Shown in pieces: positions 34,465-44,699 of a DNA stretch of 64,000 bases. Each line of letters begins with the position of its first letter. Within the stretch, counting starts at the first letter, position 1. The translations under genes and the position numbers were made by a program. Below the pieces are notes generated by a model, which did not search any database, was not told the DNA's origin, and saw only the letters and a list, made by a program, of their open reading frames with translations. The DNA comes from Morinoia aosen (Eukaryota > Arthropoda > Malacostraca > Amphipoda > Talitridae), in assembly GCA_030386875.1 (NCBI GenBank), contig CM059578.1:25157009-25221008 (forward strand). The letters are read 5' to 3'.

Positions 34465-34572
34465 TGTGCTGTACTGTACAGTACAGTACAGCATAGTACA
34501 GTACAGTACAGCACAGTACAACGCAGTACAATACACCACAGTACAGCACACCTCACCACAGCACAGCACAGC
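34465..34572. repeat. ACAGT pentanucleotide array
   Basis: Tandem ACAGT/ACAGC units. CTGTACTGTACAGTACAG around 34468-34486 is a palindrome. Confidence 0.9.
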
Positions 34573-35330
34573 CCCCATTTCCCCGCTGGATCGCTAATGT
34601 TTTTTGCAAGATTCGATTAGGCCGCTTTAGGCTGGCCGAGGGGACATATATATAAAAATGAAAAAGATATATAGAACATATATATATGCTTCCCCTCTTG
34701 TCCACTACATGAGCGATTGATGAGCGCCTTTTTATTTCTGTAGCGAGACGCGTAAATGTTGGTCGCTTTTGCGCGCTGTTGTGGCGTTTGGTGCGTATTT
34801 TGACGTGTGTTGTGTTCGTGCCTGTGTAAGTTGCTGACAATTGATGAGTAAAAGGTAAAAAGAAAAGAAAAAGCAGTTTGTATCTGAATAAGATGATACA
34901 AAAAGAATCTTTGCTTCTTTAATTTTAACATAAAGATTCTAGGTTGACAAATACACACATGTGTGTTATAATACCCTTGTCAGTAGTCGAAACGAATAAG
35001 TGAGACAAGAAGCTTGAAAAATGCATTTCCGTTGTTACATTAATCTAAGTTTGATAATGCACGTAAATGCAAGTAATAAAAACAGTACAATACCAGTGAA
35101 GCATCGTTGAAAACGCTCATGTTAGTGCTAACTTATATTGATATACGAGCTTAGGAACTTGCGATATGAGGGAATAACTTGTTAAAAGTAAAATGGGTTA
35201 ATTCAAATAGCACTACGTCTAAGACTAAGAGGTCGACAATCAGAACTATCTTTTCACTCGGACTTTCAGTCTGTACAATTATGGTCATCATGAGGTAAAA
35301 TGCCGTGATATTTTGGTCGTATATTCTTTC
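34573..35330. other. Low-copy region, possible 3' part of the retrotransposon
   Basis: Mixed, then AT-rich. The stretch below 35330 lies downstream of the minus-strand reverse transcriptase fossil and could be its 3' UTR. No poly(A)-like tail or target duplication was found to mark the end. Confidence 0.35.
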
Positions 35331-35334
35331 ATTG

Positions 35335-36365
35335 TTTGGGGATTTTGATCCTCACAGAAAGTTTGTTCCACAGTAAAGCGCCTGATATTGACAGAGCTTT
35401 CAGCCCAATGTTAGATTAGAGGTAGTTGACGACGACGCTATTTCCATCATTCAGCTTTTAGTTAGTTTGAGTGGGGAAAGAATGGTACAATATCAGCATT
35501 GCATCTGAAGGAGATATGATGCGAAAAGTGCGTGGTGGACTTGAGAGAGAAACCTTTCTTGAATAAGAGTCCAGCCGAGTTTATTTAGGAGAAGAGTTGC
35601 ATGATCACTCTTCTTGAATTTAGATTCGCCTACCACCTTGGCTGCGAAATTCATGCAATTTTGTATCACCCTCTGAACACATTGAAGTATGTCTACCCCA
35701 TTCTTTACGCCGCAATAGTCAATACGCGATAACGCTTAAATGACAAATAATTTAGATTTTTCGTCTAGTATGCGTTTTATACGATGAAAAATTTGTCAAG
35801 CTCTGTAAGTTCTGCTGTAAATTTTCTTAGCGTGTGAGTTGCGTGAAGGACATATTTTGATCGAACCATAAGCTTTACTTTTTCTAATGATTTAATTTTA
35901 CCATTCACTACCGTTATGAAAAGTCGGCTTTAGATAATTTTTTTAATTGTATCCATAGATCCAAAAATAAAGCATTGTATTTTGACCGCATTTAGTTTGA
36001 GAACTTTTGATCATACCATCATATCAGGTTACATAATATTAGGCTTTCAGCTTTTCCTTTTTGTCTGAGGTAATTCCACCACAGAACTTGTAATTGTAAT
36101 TTGAACAACATCTGCACATCGATATTTGTGTGTTAGAAAGCATTGGAGGGAAACAGTTATTAAAAATGAAAACAATATAGTGGACCAAGGATGGATCCTT
36201 GAGGAACACCCAAATTTTTCATAATGATTTAATTTAATTTAAAATTTAACTAAGCGGTCTGCATGAGATCGATTTGATAAGTAACTCTCAAACTATCGTG
36301 CGTCTACTCCTAATGTCAATATTATTTGCAAAAATACGGAACTCAATTAATTTAGAGTGGTATTA
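35335..36365 (-). pseudogene. Decayed non-LTR retrotransposon reverse transcriptase
   Basis: The minus strand preserves, in order but in changing frames, landmarks of the reverse transcriptase of non-LTR (LINE) elements. These are SYLSNRSHADRL at about 36251-36287, GVPQGSILGPL at 36179-36210, the active-site region at 36107-36118, then thumb-like segments RIDYCG (about 35710) and CVQRVIQNC (about 35650-35690), and ALLWNKLS at 35352-35384. In active elements the active site is (F/Y)ADD; here it reads CADV, so both the first residue and one aspartate are lost. A tryptophan expected before SYLSNR is a stop, and several more stops and frameshifts follow. The order suits CR1- or Jockey-like LINEs, but the clade is inferred. 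No endonuclease or ORF1 was seen; the 5' part is missing next to a tandem array. Confidence 0.9.
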
Positions 36366-36426
36366 GGAAAGATATAATAGCCACATCGTACACGCAGCAC
36401 GTAAATAGGAGGTAGTTTGTTTTTCA

Positions 36427-36850
36427 CGCATGCAGAGGTGCGCGGTATTTCTTCATTGGGTGCTTTGAAATAGGGTACGCAGAAATAGAGTGCATAGAAA
36501 CAGGGTGCATTGAAATAGGGTTAGGGCGCATGAAAATAGGGTGCAAGGAAATAGGGTGCAGGTAAATAGTTCTCATGAAAATAAGGAGCATGGAAATAAG
36601 GTGCTTGGAAATAGGGTGTATTGTAAAGGGTGCATGCATGTAAGGTGCATCCAAATCAGGTGCATGCAAATAGGTTCCCGGACATAGCGAGCATGAAAAT
36701 ATGTTGCGTTTAAATAGAGTGTATAAAATAGGGTGAAAGGAAATAAGGGGCATGAACGTAGGGTGCATTCAAATGGTCTGCATTCAAATAGAGAGCATAG
36801 ATATAGGATGCATGGATAAAGGGTACAAACAATCGAGTGCTGACAAATAG
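36427..36850. repeat. Degenerate repeat, about 19-bp unit, about 22 copies
   Basis: GAAATAGGGTGCAT-type units with many changes (AATAGAGTGCATAG, AATAAGGTGC, AAATAGGTTCC). Confidence 0.85.
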
Positions 36851-37362
36851 ATTGCAAAAAAATATATTCTATGTAAAGTTCATATTCATGGCGTATGTAA
36901 AATATGTAAATACTTATATAACAAAAGCTATATTACTGGAAAGTTGTATTATCTTTAACGTATTATCTGTCTTATTAATTTTTATTGTTTTTAGGGCGTC
37001 CGTACCCATTTTCTTATCAGCCATCGCAGTTTTTATGGTAAATATCATCTCAATCCTGCATAGTTTTTGGAAGTTTAATTAACTAGTATCTAGGTCCTAA
37101 TTTTTCTATAGATAATGTATTTCTTAACAATATAAAAAAAATATAGTGATTGCTAAATAATAATAGTAACACTAAAGATGATAGTTACTGAATGATAACG
37201 GAAATGATTATATTAAATAGTAATTACTGAACAATAACGGTGCTAAAGATAATAATAACTATAGGATAGCAATACTTAAGATAAGAGTTACTCACCAATA
37301 AAATAATAATATTCAAGTTAATAATTACTACAAATAATTAGGGTGACAGACAAAAGACTATA
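36851..37362. other. AT-rich region with faint repeats
   Basis: From 37140 to 37330 GATAGTTACTGAATGATAACGG, TAATTACTGAACAATAACGG and similar (outlined) recur at about 50 bp. A plus-strand 81-codon frame (36837-37082) is AT-driven and not supported. Confidence 0.4.
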
Positions 37363-37470
37363 CCCAGTCTAACTTTTTCACCGCCAACATGCATGTTTTT
37401 CGCTGCTTAAGTAATTAAATCGCTTGGGTGGCGAAAAACATGCATGCTCCGGTGAAAAAGTTAGACTGGG
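37363..37470. mobile_element. 108-bp palindromic MITE (family M1), copy C
   Basis: Best-preserved copy. CCCAGTCTAACTTTTTCACC at the left and GGTGAAAAAGTTAGACTGGG at the right are perfect complements. The arms stay nearly complementary for about 44 bases around a centre holding TAATTAAATCG. TA lies on both sides, consistent with a 2-bp target duplication. Confidence 0.93.
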
Positions 37471-38828
37471 TAGGTACGACTGTTATAGAGTTAATTTAAT
37501 GGTGGTAACTTCTAAAATATTCTGCTCCAAACGATCCGTATGTTGCATCCCAAGCGTTTTCTCTGTCGGAAATTGTCACCCAAATTTTTAAAGTTGTATT
37601 TACTGACGAAGAAATGATTGCTGAACTTGTGATCATTTAACGGACAGTAGAAACGAGAAATTCAATTAATCTACGGAAGAAAAAGCCATTTTTCACACCA
37701 GGCACCAACAGGATTCATTTATAGTAGTTTATAAAATTCAGTATTTAATTTCGAGTAAAATGATTAGGATGGAATATTAGTAATAATCAGTTATTTGTTA
37801 TTAATTGCAAGGATATATTGATAACTCAATATGGAATAAAATAAATTTTGGTGTGCCAGTGTACATGGTTAAGTTACATTTTTGGAATGTGGGAACGTTT
37901 ACACCTTGCATTTGAGCAGCGCCGAGTGTTGTTTCATTTCGGGAAAAACGGTCATTTTCTTCAGGTTAAACATCATCCCCAATTATGGCATCGAATTAAT
38001 TTCCAACCGTACAAGCAACACATTTTTTGCTTTGTAAGTTACACGGAACTCTTATTAAATACTCTATATTTATTTCGGTTTGGGTCCGCCTCTTCCCCCC
38101 TCCCTCTCACTTCTTTCCACTTAATTGATCTTCGTTTTTATCACTTTTGCCTTCCAGTTTGTTTCGCTCAATTAGATCGCTCGAGGGTCCAGGCTGAAGC
38201 AGAAAGTTTCGTACGAGATGAGCGAAACTTTGTGCCGCTGTCCACCAAGTCTACGGGAATCTCCCGCCAGCTTTTGCGGCAAAAATTTTTCCTATTTATT
38301 AATATTTCAGCAAAAACTGCGCGTCAGAGAAAAAATTGAATTAATTTTCATGAATATTTATGATTTTCTAAATTGGATAAACTATTTCAATATAAAATGT
38401 GCGTATAAAACCAGTTTGTGTGATTTTGATGAAAATCACAAACGAACATTTTTGATGAAAAATTGGCGTAGAAAACTATCAACTAGAACTTTAATTTTTT
38501 TTAACGTTGACATATTTTTTACCATTTGAAATCAAGTGTAAAATTATTCCACTTAAGAATAAATTATCGGAATACGCCTTTTGGAGCATGGTTTCCACAC
38601 CATAATTTTTATCAAATTTTAAACATTTCGTAGTTATGATTTACCAACGAATTTTTTTGACGGGAAAACATTCATGGTAAAATAGCTATTAAATAATTAT
38701 TGATAATTTAATTGAATATCGGATTTCCTCTAAATAGGTAATGATATAAAAATCCAAGTAAACTTTAATTCACAAAACAAAGCATTTATTGACAATTGAA
38801 TTGACGCTAAAAAACACGTGGAATCGAA
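37471..38828. other. Low-copy region; open frame of 163 codons, not called
   Basis: The longest non-repetitive frame of the window lies here on the plus strand (37848-38339). It has no recognised domain, a mixed composition and no clear promoter, so it may be chance. A good splice acceptor look-alike (pyrimidine run then TTGCCTTCCAG) ends at about 38157. Near 38410-38450 GTTTGTGTGATTTT and AAAATCACAAAC form an imperfect hairpin. Confidence 0.35.
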
Positions 38829-39163
38829 CATTGGTCGTCACATGGTCAGCCATATTGGATTTTTACGGCCCTTTTGATTGGTCAAGCGGGCAGCTGGCAT
38901 CGGCCGGCCATTGGTCAGCTGACCATGTAAACAAGGCTGTGATTGGTCAGCTGACCATCGGCCAGAGAGTAGTGACTGGTCAGACTGATTCAATAGTGAC
39001 CAATAGTGAGCGTAGCACCGCCTGCTATTTTATCCAATCAAACTAAACTGAAATTGGTGTTTTAAATGCACGTGTAGCTTATAAATATATGAAAAAAACA
39101 TTTCCGGTCTCTGATTGCTGGCAAAATTAAAAATAGACTCATGTTTTGTGTAAAAAGGTAAGT
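38829..39163 (+). promoter_or_regulatory. Candidate promoter and first exon: CCAAT cluster, E-box, TATA, splice donor
   Basis: ATTGG or CCAAT occurs eight times between 38830 and 39057 (ATTGG at 38830, 38854, 38877, 38910, 38942, 39053; CCAAT at 39000, 39034). CACGTG at 39069-39074 is followed by TATAAATA at 39080-39087. A start near 39110 would fit. AAAAG|GTAAGT at 39158 is a full-consensus splice donor. An ATG lies at 39141. CCAAT boxes are typically bound by NF-Y and CACGTG by bHLH factors. The order and spacing suit a Pol II promoter on the plus strand with a short first exon. The downstream exon was not identified, so this is an inference. Confidence 0.45.
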
Positions 39164-39837
39164 CTGTCATGTATTATTAATTTTTCGTTTCTAAAACAAG
39201 TGTATACATTTATATAATACGTAGTTATTGTATTTATTGGCGTTTACTAGTGTATTTATGGATTGGTTCCAGGTGCAACTAAATTTTCTGGTATGAAATT
39301 GAATTTTTTTAATATATTGTTCATTTCTAGACTTTCTTATATATTCATAAAACCCATATAAAAACAAATAAAAATATATTGTTTTAGTCTAGACTTTCAT
39401 CTATATTTATTAAACTCATATAAAAACAAGTAAAAAAATTTTTGTGCAGTCAAAGAGTGACAACATTTTATACGGGGCACCCTGCATGTATGGGATTTAC
39501 CGTATTTATTTTTGTGACGCAAATATAAGTTATATAAATTCATAAGTACAATATTTAGGTATATATAAATCAATTTTTCATGTATAATCTATCACATGGA
39601 GCGTTTTACAAACACACGCACACATATCTACATATTCATAAATAAATATGAATATGCACATATATATATCACCAGCCCCATATATTAACCGTCGGCCAAA
39701 TCGATTGTTTTCATCTGAATGTCCTTTCTTCTTTTGTTTGCTTCATTGTTTTCCTTCCATTCGTGTTTGCTTTGTTGTTTGTTCTTAGAAAGGCTATGAG
39801 TCCTGACGCGCTGCGCGTACAGCATAATAGAGCCCTG
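39164..39837. repeat. AT-rich region with a 72-bp tandem duplication
   Basis: TCTAGACTTTC then CATATAAAAACAA occurs at about 39326-39388 and again at about 39398-39450. If the promoter call is right this is intronic. TTATACGGGGCACCCTGCAT near 39467 resembles transposon-end sequences but is unassigned. Confidence 0.6.
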
Positions 39838-40165
39838 CTATATATATATAGCAGGGTCCAGAAGTGCTATGTATATATAGCAGGCCCCAGAAGTACTATA
39901 TATATAGGAGGCCCCAGAATTGCTATATATATATGTGTAGGAGGCCCCAGAAGTACAATATATACAGGAGGCCCCAGAAGTACTGTACTGTATATATAGG
40001 AGGCCACAGAAGGACTATATATAGAGGAGGCCCCAAAAGTGCTTTATATAAATATATATGTAGGAGGCCCCAGAAGTACTATATATATAGGAGGCCCCAA
40101 AAGTACTATATATATATAGGAGGCCCCAGAAGTGCTATATATATAGGAGGCTCCAGAAGTACTAT
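39838..40165. repeat. Minisatellite, about 28-bp unit, about 11 copies (left part)
   Basis: AGGAGGCCCCAGAAGT alternates with a TA run of variable length (CTATATATATA). The array is interrupted at 40166 by a transposon and resumes at 41804. Confidence 0.93.
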
Positions 40166-41803
40166 CCCTATTAAAAATTATAGGAGTGGCATCGGTGATT
40201 CCTGGGAGCGCTCGCATTACTACTTGGTTGTTGCATCCATGTTTCTCCTTTGAGTCGGATTCGAAGTGTCCACTTTATAGGCGCCCCTGCACCTCTGTCC
40301 CAACCGGTGGCCACGCTGGCTCAGCATGGAGCACTACCGTCGCGCTCCCAAGGCGCGACCAGTTTCTCCTATTCACCACCATCGGAGAATCATGAGAGGC
40401 CCAGGATGGCCACCTCTTAATTTGATTTTAAAAAAACGGCTGCGCACAGCTGATTTCCCATTAGTCACTCTTTCCAACCGTCACACTGCTCAAACCGATT
40501 ATAACTAGTTTGCCCTTGAATTACCTTAGTTCTTGCGCGATTAATCAATTCACCATGAGCAAACACGGTTGATAGCACAATATATATAATGTACCAGAGT
40601 ATGTAAATTAAATACATTCTTACTAATGTGCAGAAAATTTCGACGGCGCGTGTTCATTATTAAGCTGACATTAATGGGACATATTTGTGACGTATAACTT
40701 ATGGTTGAAGTTTTCGCAACGCAATAACTAAGGTAATTAATGGGCAACTGGCTATATTTGGTTGAGAAGCGTCAACGGTTGAATGTGCAATAACGGGAAA
40801 ACAACTGTACGCAGCCTTGGAGGCGAAAGCCTGCAGGGAACAATATTAATGTACCTTGAAAAGAATATAGCAACAATACCCTAGGGTCGTTAGAAGAATA
40901 TACTCGTAGCTATATATATAACAAAAACAATCGTCTAGCAGATTTTTCATCTTTCAATCCTAAAATTAGAAAGGAAAATAAAATGACTTTACCTTGCCCG
41001 CGCTTAATTACACCGGCTATTCATATACACACACTCCCCCACCTACCCCCACACTCAAACCCTCCCCACACCCCCCTCACACACACCTACCCCCACACCC
41101 ACAAACAACCCCCCCCCCCTACACACACACACACACACACCCAATATGTATCTGAACACATCGTTGATCACCTTCAAGAACGTCCTTCAATTCAGAGGTT
41201 GCTGAAGACTGACGAGGGGAAATTCAGGTTTGGTTTCCACATTTTATTGTTTTTACATTGCTCACATTGAGGTTTTGCCTTCACTACCAGCCCCACCACA
41301 ACGATGAATCGTCATAAATATCAATTGACCGAGGTGGTGGAACTAACAGCTGGGCCCTAGCTCCGTTCATGCTCTTGAAATAATGCCTCTACAGACCAGC
41401 ATTCTACGTTTCTTCCATCTCTAATGTTTCTTCTGACACCCTCACGTACTATACACCCTCACGTAATATACACTCGCACTGATATACACTCTAACAATAC
41501 TTGAAACGTTTTAAATAATAGAGACACTATCCAGACATCTGTCACGCACAACACCAACTTCAAAACTGGCGGCGCGAAAGATACCAACTGGCATTTCTCT
41601 GGAGAAAGATGGCAGGCGTCTCACCTAGAGGCCATCTGTCCAGGTGGCCTCTGGTAGTAACATGGGAGAACGTGCTCGCATCGCGCTTAAGAGTCGCACC
41701 CTGGAAGTCTCAGAAGGGAAGAGGCCTCGGTTTGCTTAATACTCAATTAATTCACCGCTGTCTCCTTTAATCAACCATGCTACTCCCTTAATTTTTAATA
41801 GGG
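40166..41803. mobile_element. 1.64-kb DNA transposon (family T1), copy 1
   Basis: It begins CCCTATTAAAAATTA and ends TAATTTTTAATAGGG, a perfect 15-bp inverted repeat that continues imperfectly to about 35 bp (GGAGTGGCAT / ATGCTACTCC). It interrupts the 28-bp array, which continues unchanged on both sides. The flanks are ...CTAT and ATAT..., consistent with TA duplication in a TA-rich site. Inside are a CA/C-rich tract (41025-41142) and one short conserved frame. Copy 2 lies at 45078-46705. No transposase was recognised, so this is probably a non-autonomous derivative. The TA target fits Tc1/mariner-like or other TA-inserting groups; the family is unassigned. Confidence 0.9.
41151..41270 (+). 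other. Short conserved reading frame inside T1 copy 1
   Basis: The frame reads SEHIVDHLQERPSIQRLLKT and 19 more residues to a TGA. The equivalent frame in copy 2 (46053-46172) differs at five bases, four of them synonymous. No ATG opens it. AATTCAGGTTTGG could hold a splice donor (CAG|GTTTGG), so it might be an exon remnant of a transposase or of a captured host gene. No family recognised. Confidence 0.4.
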
Positions 41804-41862
41804 ATATATAGGAGGCCCCAGAAGTGCTATATATAGGAGGCTCCAGAAGTACTATATATATA
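41804..41862. repeat. 28-bp minisatellite (right part, after the T1 insertion)
   Basis: ATATATAGGAGGCCCCAGAAG and GGAGGCTCCAGAAGTACTATA-type units (outlined) continue the array broken at 40165. The GGAGGCTCC variant is also the last unit before the insertion. Confidence 0.93.
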
Positions 41863-42882
41863 TATACGGATATTCGCCGCCCTCAGCAAACAAAGGGCGG
41901 CGCTGAGCCTCTGTAACCCCTGCCGGATATCGTCCGAAATTTGTCTTTTTTTTTGGGTTTATTAGCGAGGAATTTCGAGTACTTATGTATTGGATTGTAA
42001 TTTCTAACATTTAATGAATTGAATTTCCATCAGCTTGTACACATTTCTTAATTAAATTGGGGAGTAGTTTCCATCATTAAGTTATTGGTCTCCGAATTTT
42101 AACATTTTTAACTTTCCGCATTCACTGAGCAGTAATTTTTAGCGGCCTTTAATTATTATAGAGACTAAATTTCTACCATTCATTTGGGAATGATTTCAGC
42201 AGTTATTACTGGGAATTGCGCTGCTGAAAATAACGCGTTAAGATTCCATATATCCTGGAGATTATTCTTCATGTTCATGTACTGAATTTACTGCCTGTAG
42301 GGTAATTCATCAAATATCGAACTGAACTGATTATCGAACAACTTTGGAAATATGCGCGTAATAAATTTAGTAAGCATCCAAACTTGCTCAGTGCCAGTGA
42401 TCTTACATCTAAAACTCCTATTTTAGCGATAAAAACTCATTTCGGTGAGCTGCAAACTGCTACCAGCGGTTGCGAACGCATTTTCTGTACGACCCTTACA
42501 AATTGGTCGAATTTTTTCACTCGAAAAATCTTACGCACCTCGGGAAAATTGCGACGGTTCAATTGTTGTTGGGTCACCGTCAACCTCCCGTCATAACTAG
42601 AGAGTAGTGTTGTCATATGATGTTCTGTTGCTGTATTTTTTTCTTTTCCGCCAAAAACTTGATAATTATTCCATGTTCGACATTCAGTTCCTTTTTCATG
42701 TCAGTATTAAATACTGAACAAAGGTGTTCGAATGAAAATTCCTTAAAAATCATGAATTTATGCCTCGAACATGGCTTTTCGATTCTAAATTCTTTTAAAT
42801 AACTGTATCGATCTATTGAACGCCTGTTTTGTTTCATTAAAATATTGTATTAACGCTTGATAATAACATTGAATAGTTGAAG
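41863..42882. other. Low-copy region
   Basis: No arrays. A CpG-rich patch at 41868-41932 (GGATATTCGCCGCCC, GGCGGCGCTGAGCC, GGATATCGTCC) contains an inverted GGATAT/ATATCC pair. Short frames at 42384-42596 and 42617-42802 have no recognised motif. Confidence 0.4.
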
Positions 42883-43242
42883 ATGGGAATTCTGGTGAAG
42901 GGCTACCAATCAGCTGCTGGTGTTCCAAGGCCCTCAAGATCATCAATGATTCGTCTGGCTACATTTACTGATGATCAATCCCTTGCCAAGAAAATTTATG
43001 CAAGCATCAATAATAATTCATTGACGAGTGCTTTACACGCTACTCCAAAAAAGGTCACACAGGTTGATGATCACAATGATGGTTCAACAAACACTGCAAA
43101 TGAAAAATCGACATCATATTCAAATTTTGATAACTCTCCATTCAAATGCATCTTGAAAATAAGTAATGTGACAGTTATTTCAAACAAACAAACAAAACAA
43201 ACATCGGCATCTTTGGGATGCTTTATTTCCAATCAAGCCTAA
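42883..43242 (+). CDS. Candidate small protein or exon, 119 codons, unknown function
   Basis: I do not recognise this protein. The frame opens with ATG at 42883 in a good context (A at -3, G at +4), nine bases after an in-frame TAG, and ends at TAA 43240-43242. Unlike other frames here it is not low-complexity. It starts MGILVKGYQSAAGVPRPSRS, has a middle rich in Ser, Thr, Asn and Asp, and has no evident signal peptide or membrane segment. Codon choice looks ordinary. If spliced, ATAAGTAATG near 43161 could hold a weak donor, and residues after it would be intronic. It lies just upstream of a SINE on the opposite strand. Chance remains possible at this length. Confidence 0.35.
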   Translation: MGILVKGYQSAAGVPRPSRSSMIRLATFTDDQSLAKKIYASINNNSLTSALHATPKKVTQVDDHNDGSTNTANEKSTSYSNFDNSPFKCILKISNVTVISNKQTKQTSASLGCFISNQA

Positions 43243-43290
43243 TACAAATGATCTTAAGCATTGGTTTTTCAAATGTCTTATTACTAACAC

Positions 43291-43479
43291 TATATATAGG
43301 ACACCATGACGGTTCCCCCGTAAAGCCGGTACCCATTTCCGACACCTGGGTCGAGTGGGGTGTTGTGTTTGAGCTTTCCCTTATACCCAACGGGGAAAAT
43401 CGCAGCGCCAGCGCCGGGATACGAACCCGCGACTCCAACATACAAGTCCGATCCCTTAACCGCTGTGCCACCGCGAGCA
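43291..43479 (-). mobile_element. tRNA-derived SINE
   Basis: On the minus strand an A box (TGGCACAGCGG, 43460-43470) is followed 33 bases later by a B box (GGTTCGTATCCC, 43416-43427), as in Pol III tRNA promoters. The tRNA-like head begins near 43477. Its acceptor arms do not pair, so it is not a functional tRNA. The anticodon position may read TGT. The body continues through GCTGCGATTTTCCCCGTTGG and CCCACTCGACCCAGGTGTCG to a short TATATATA tail near 43291. No target duplication is clear. Confidence 0.85.
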
Positions 43480-43611
43480 TTTCCAAGAAAAGCCAGTGCA
43501 CCAAAGAAAAAAAGAATGAAAGAAAAACGTTCATTTTCCAAGTGGCCACATGAGATACATGTCAACATATTGGGTTTTAAAAAGTTTCTTAATATAGGAC
43601 GTCCTATAATA

Positions 43612-43872
43612 AAACAAAAGTTCCATACGAGGAGTACTAATTGACAAACCATCAGAGGTGTACAAATAGAAAAGCCATATGAGGCATAATAATTGACAAA
43701 CTATACGAGGTGTACTAATAGACAAACTATCAGAGGTATTCAAATAGATAGACCATACGAGGCATATTGATGGACAAAATATACGAGGCGTACTAATAGA
43801 CAAACCATACGTGGCGTGCTAATAGTCTAACAAATGTTCCATACGAGGAGAACTAATTGACAAACCATCCTG
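43612..43872. repeat. Degenerate repeat, about 31-bp unit, 8 copies
   Basis: ACAAACCATACGAGGCGTAC then TAATAG, varied. Both ends carry GTTCCATACGAGGAG(T/A)ACTAATTGACAAACCATC-like units (outlined), which match each other better than the interior. Confidence 0.85.
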
Positions 43873-44699
43873 TTCGAATCAAAATTCTTGTTCGATTCAT
43901 GTTCGATATTGATGAAATTATGTTATTAAAGAATTCGATTTTTAGAACAATAAATAAATTCCAACAATCTACGTTGTCTTTAAAGCGACATCACAGAACT
44001 AGAAAGCAACTGTTCAAGAATAATCTTGAGGCCCGCAACAGTTATTCAGAGCAAAAGTTACCGATTTATGAAGGTTGTTTCTAGACACACGTGGTTTCTG
44101 TTCGATATTTGATGAATTACCCTAGTTATAAACGGGGAATTACTCCCGATATTTACTACCAATTACTCCCTGATTGCGCATGGGAGGAATACTAAAATTA
44201 CTCCCAAACAAAAACTAAATATAATCTCTCCATAGAGAATAATTTTGTTCAGTGTCGTGCGCGAACAGTGAGCGGTTTTATTCAATTTTCGTGTCTTATA
44301 GAAAATATTTGCGCCATTTTGTGCTCTATTCGGAATATTCGTGGTATTTCCCATGCTTTTCGATATTTTATTCCATTTTGCCTAATGTTCCGGATATTGA
44401 TGCTATTTTTTGTACCCTTCAGAACATTTATTCCATAATACGAGAGCAGCATCGTTACGGCCATGTAAAAGCAGCAAAAATCCCAGAATCTACCATGCAG
44501 GTAGAAGGAATATTTATTGTGCGGTGAACTGTGAGTATGATGAAGGAAAATACTCGGCCTATTGTGTGGTGAATTGTGAGCATTTAATGTGCGGTGAATG
44601 GTGAATACAATGAAAGGAAATAAATACTCGGCCTAAATATATACTCGGCCTAACGTGTCTGATTAGTGTCACTGCGATGGTATAGGGATGAATATTGAC
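43873..44699. repeat. AT-rich region with faded repeats
   Basis: At 44280-44440 TTTTGTGCTCTATTCGG, TTTTCGATATTTTATTCC and similar recur at about 35-40 bp. At 44515-44660 GTGCGGTGAA(C/T)(T/G)GTGA and ATACTCGGCCTA recur. AATTACTCCC recurs near 44140-44200. No gene. Confidence 0.5.

Noticed and set aside
37848..38339. 163-codon non-repetitive frame
   Set aside because: No recognisable domain, no clear start context and no promoter linked to it. A chance frame is likely, although a splice acceptor look-alike lies within.
43408..43477. Functional tRNA gene at the SINE head
   Set aside because: A and B boxes are present, but the acceptor and anticodon stems do not pair properly.
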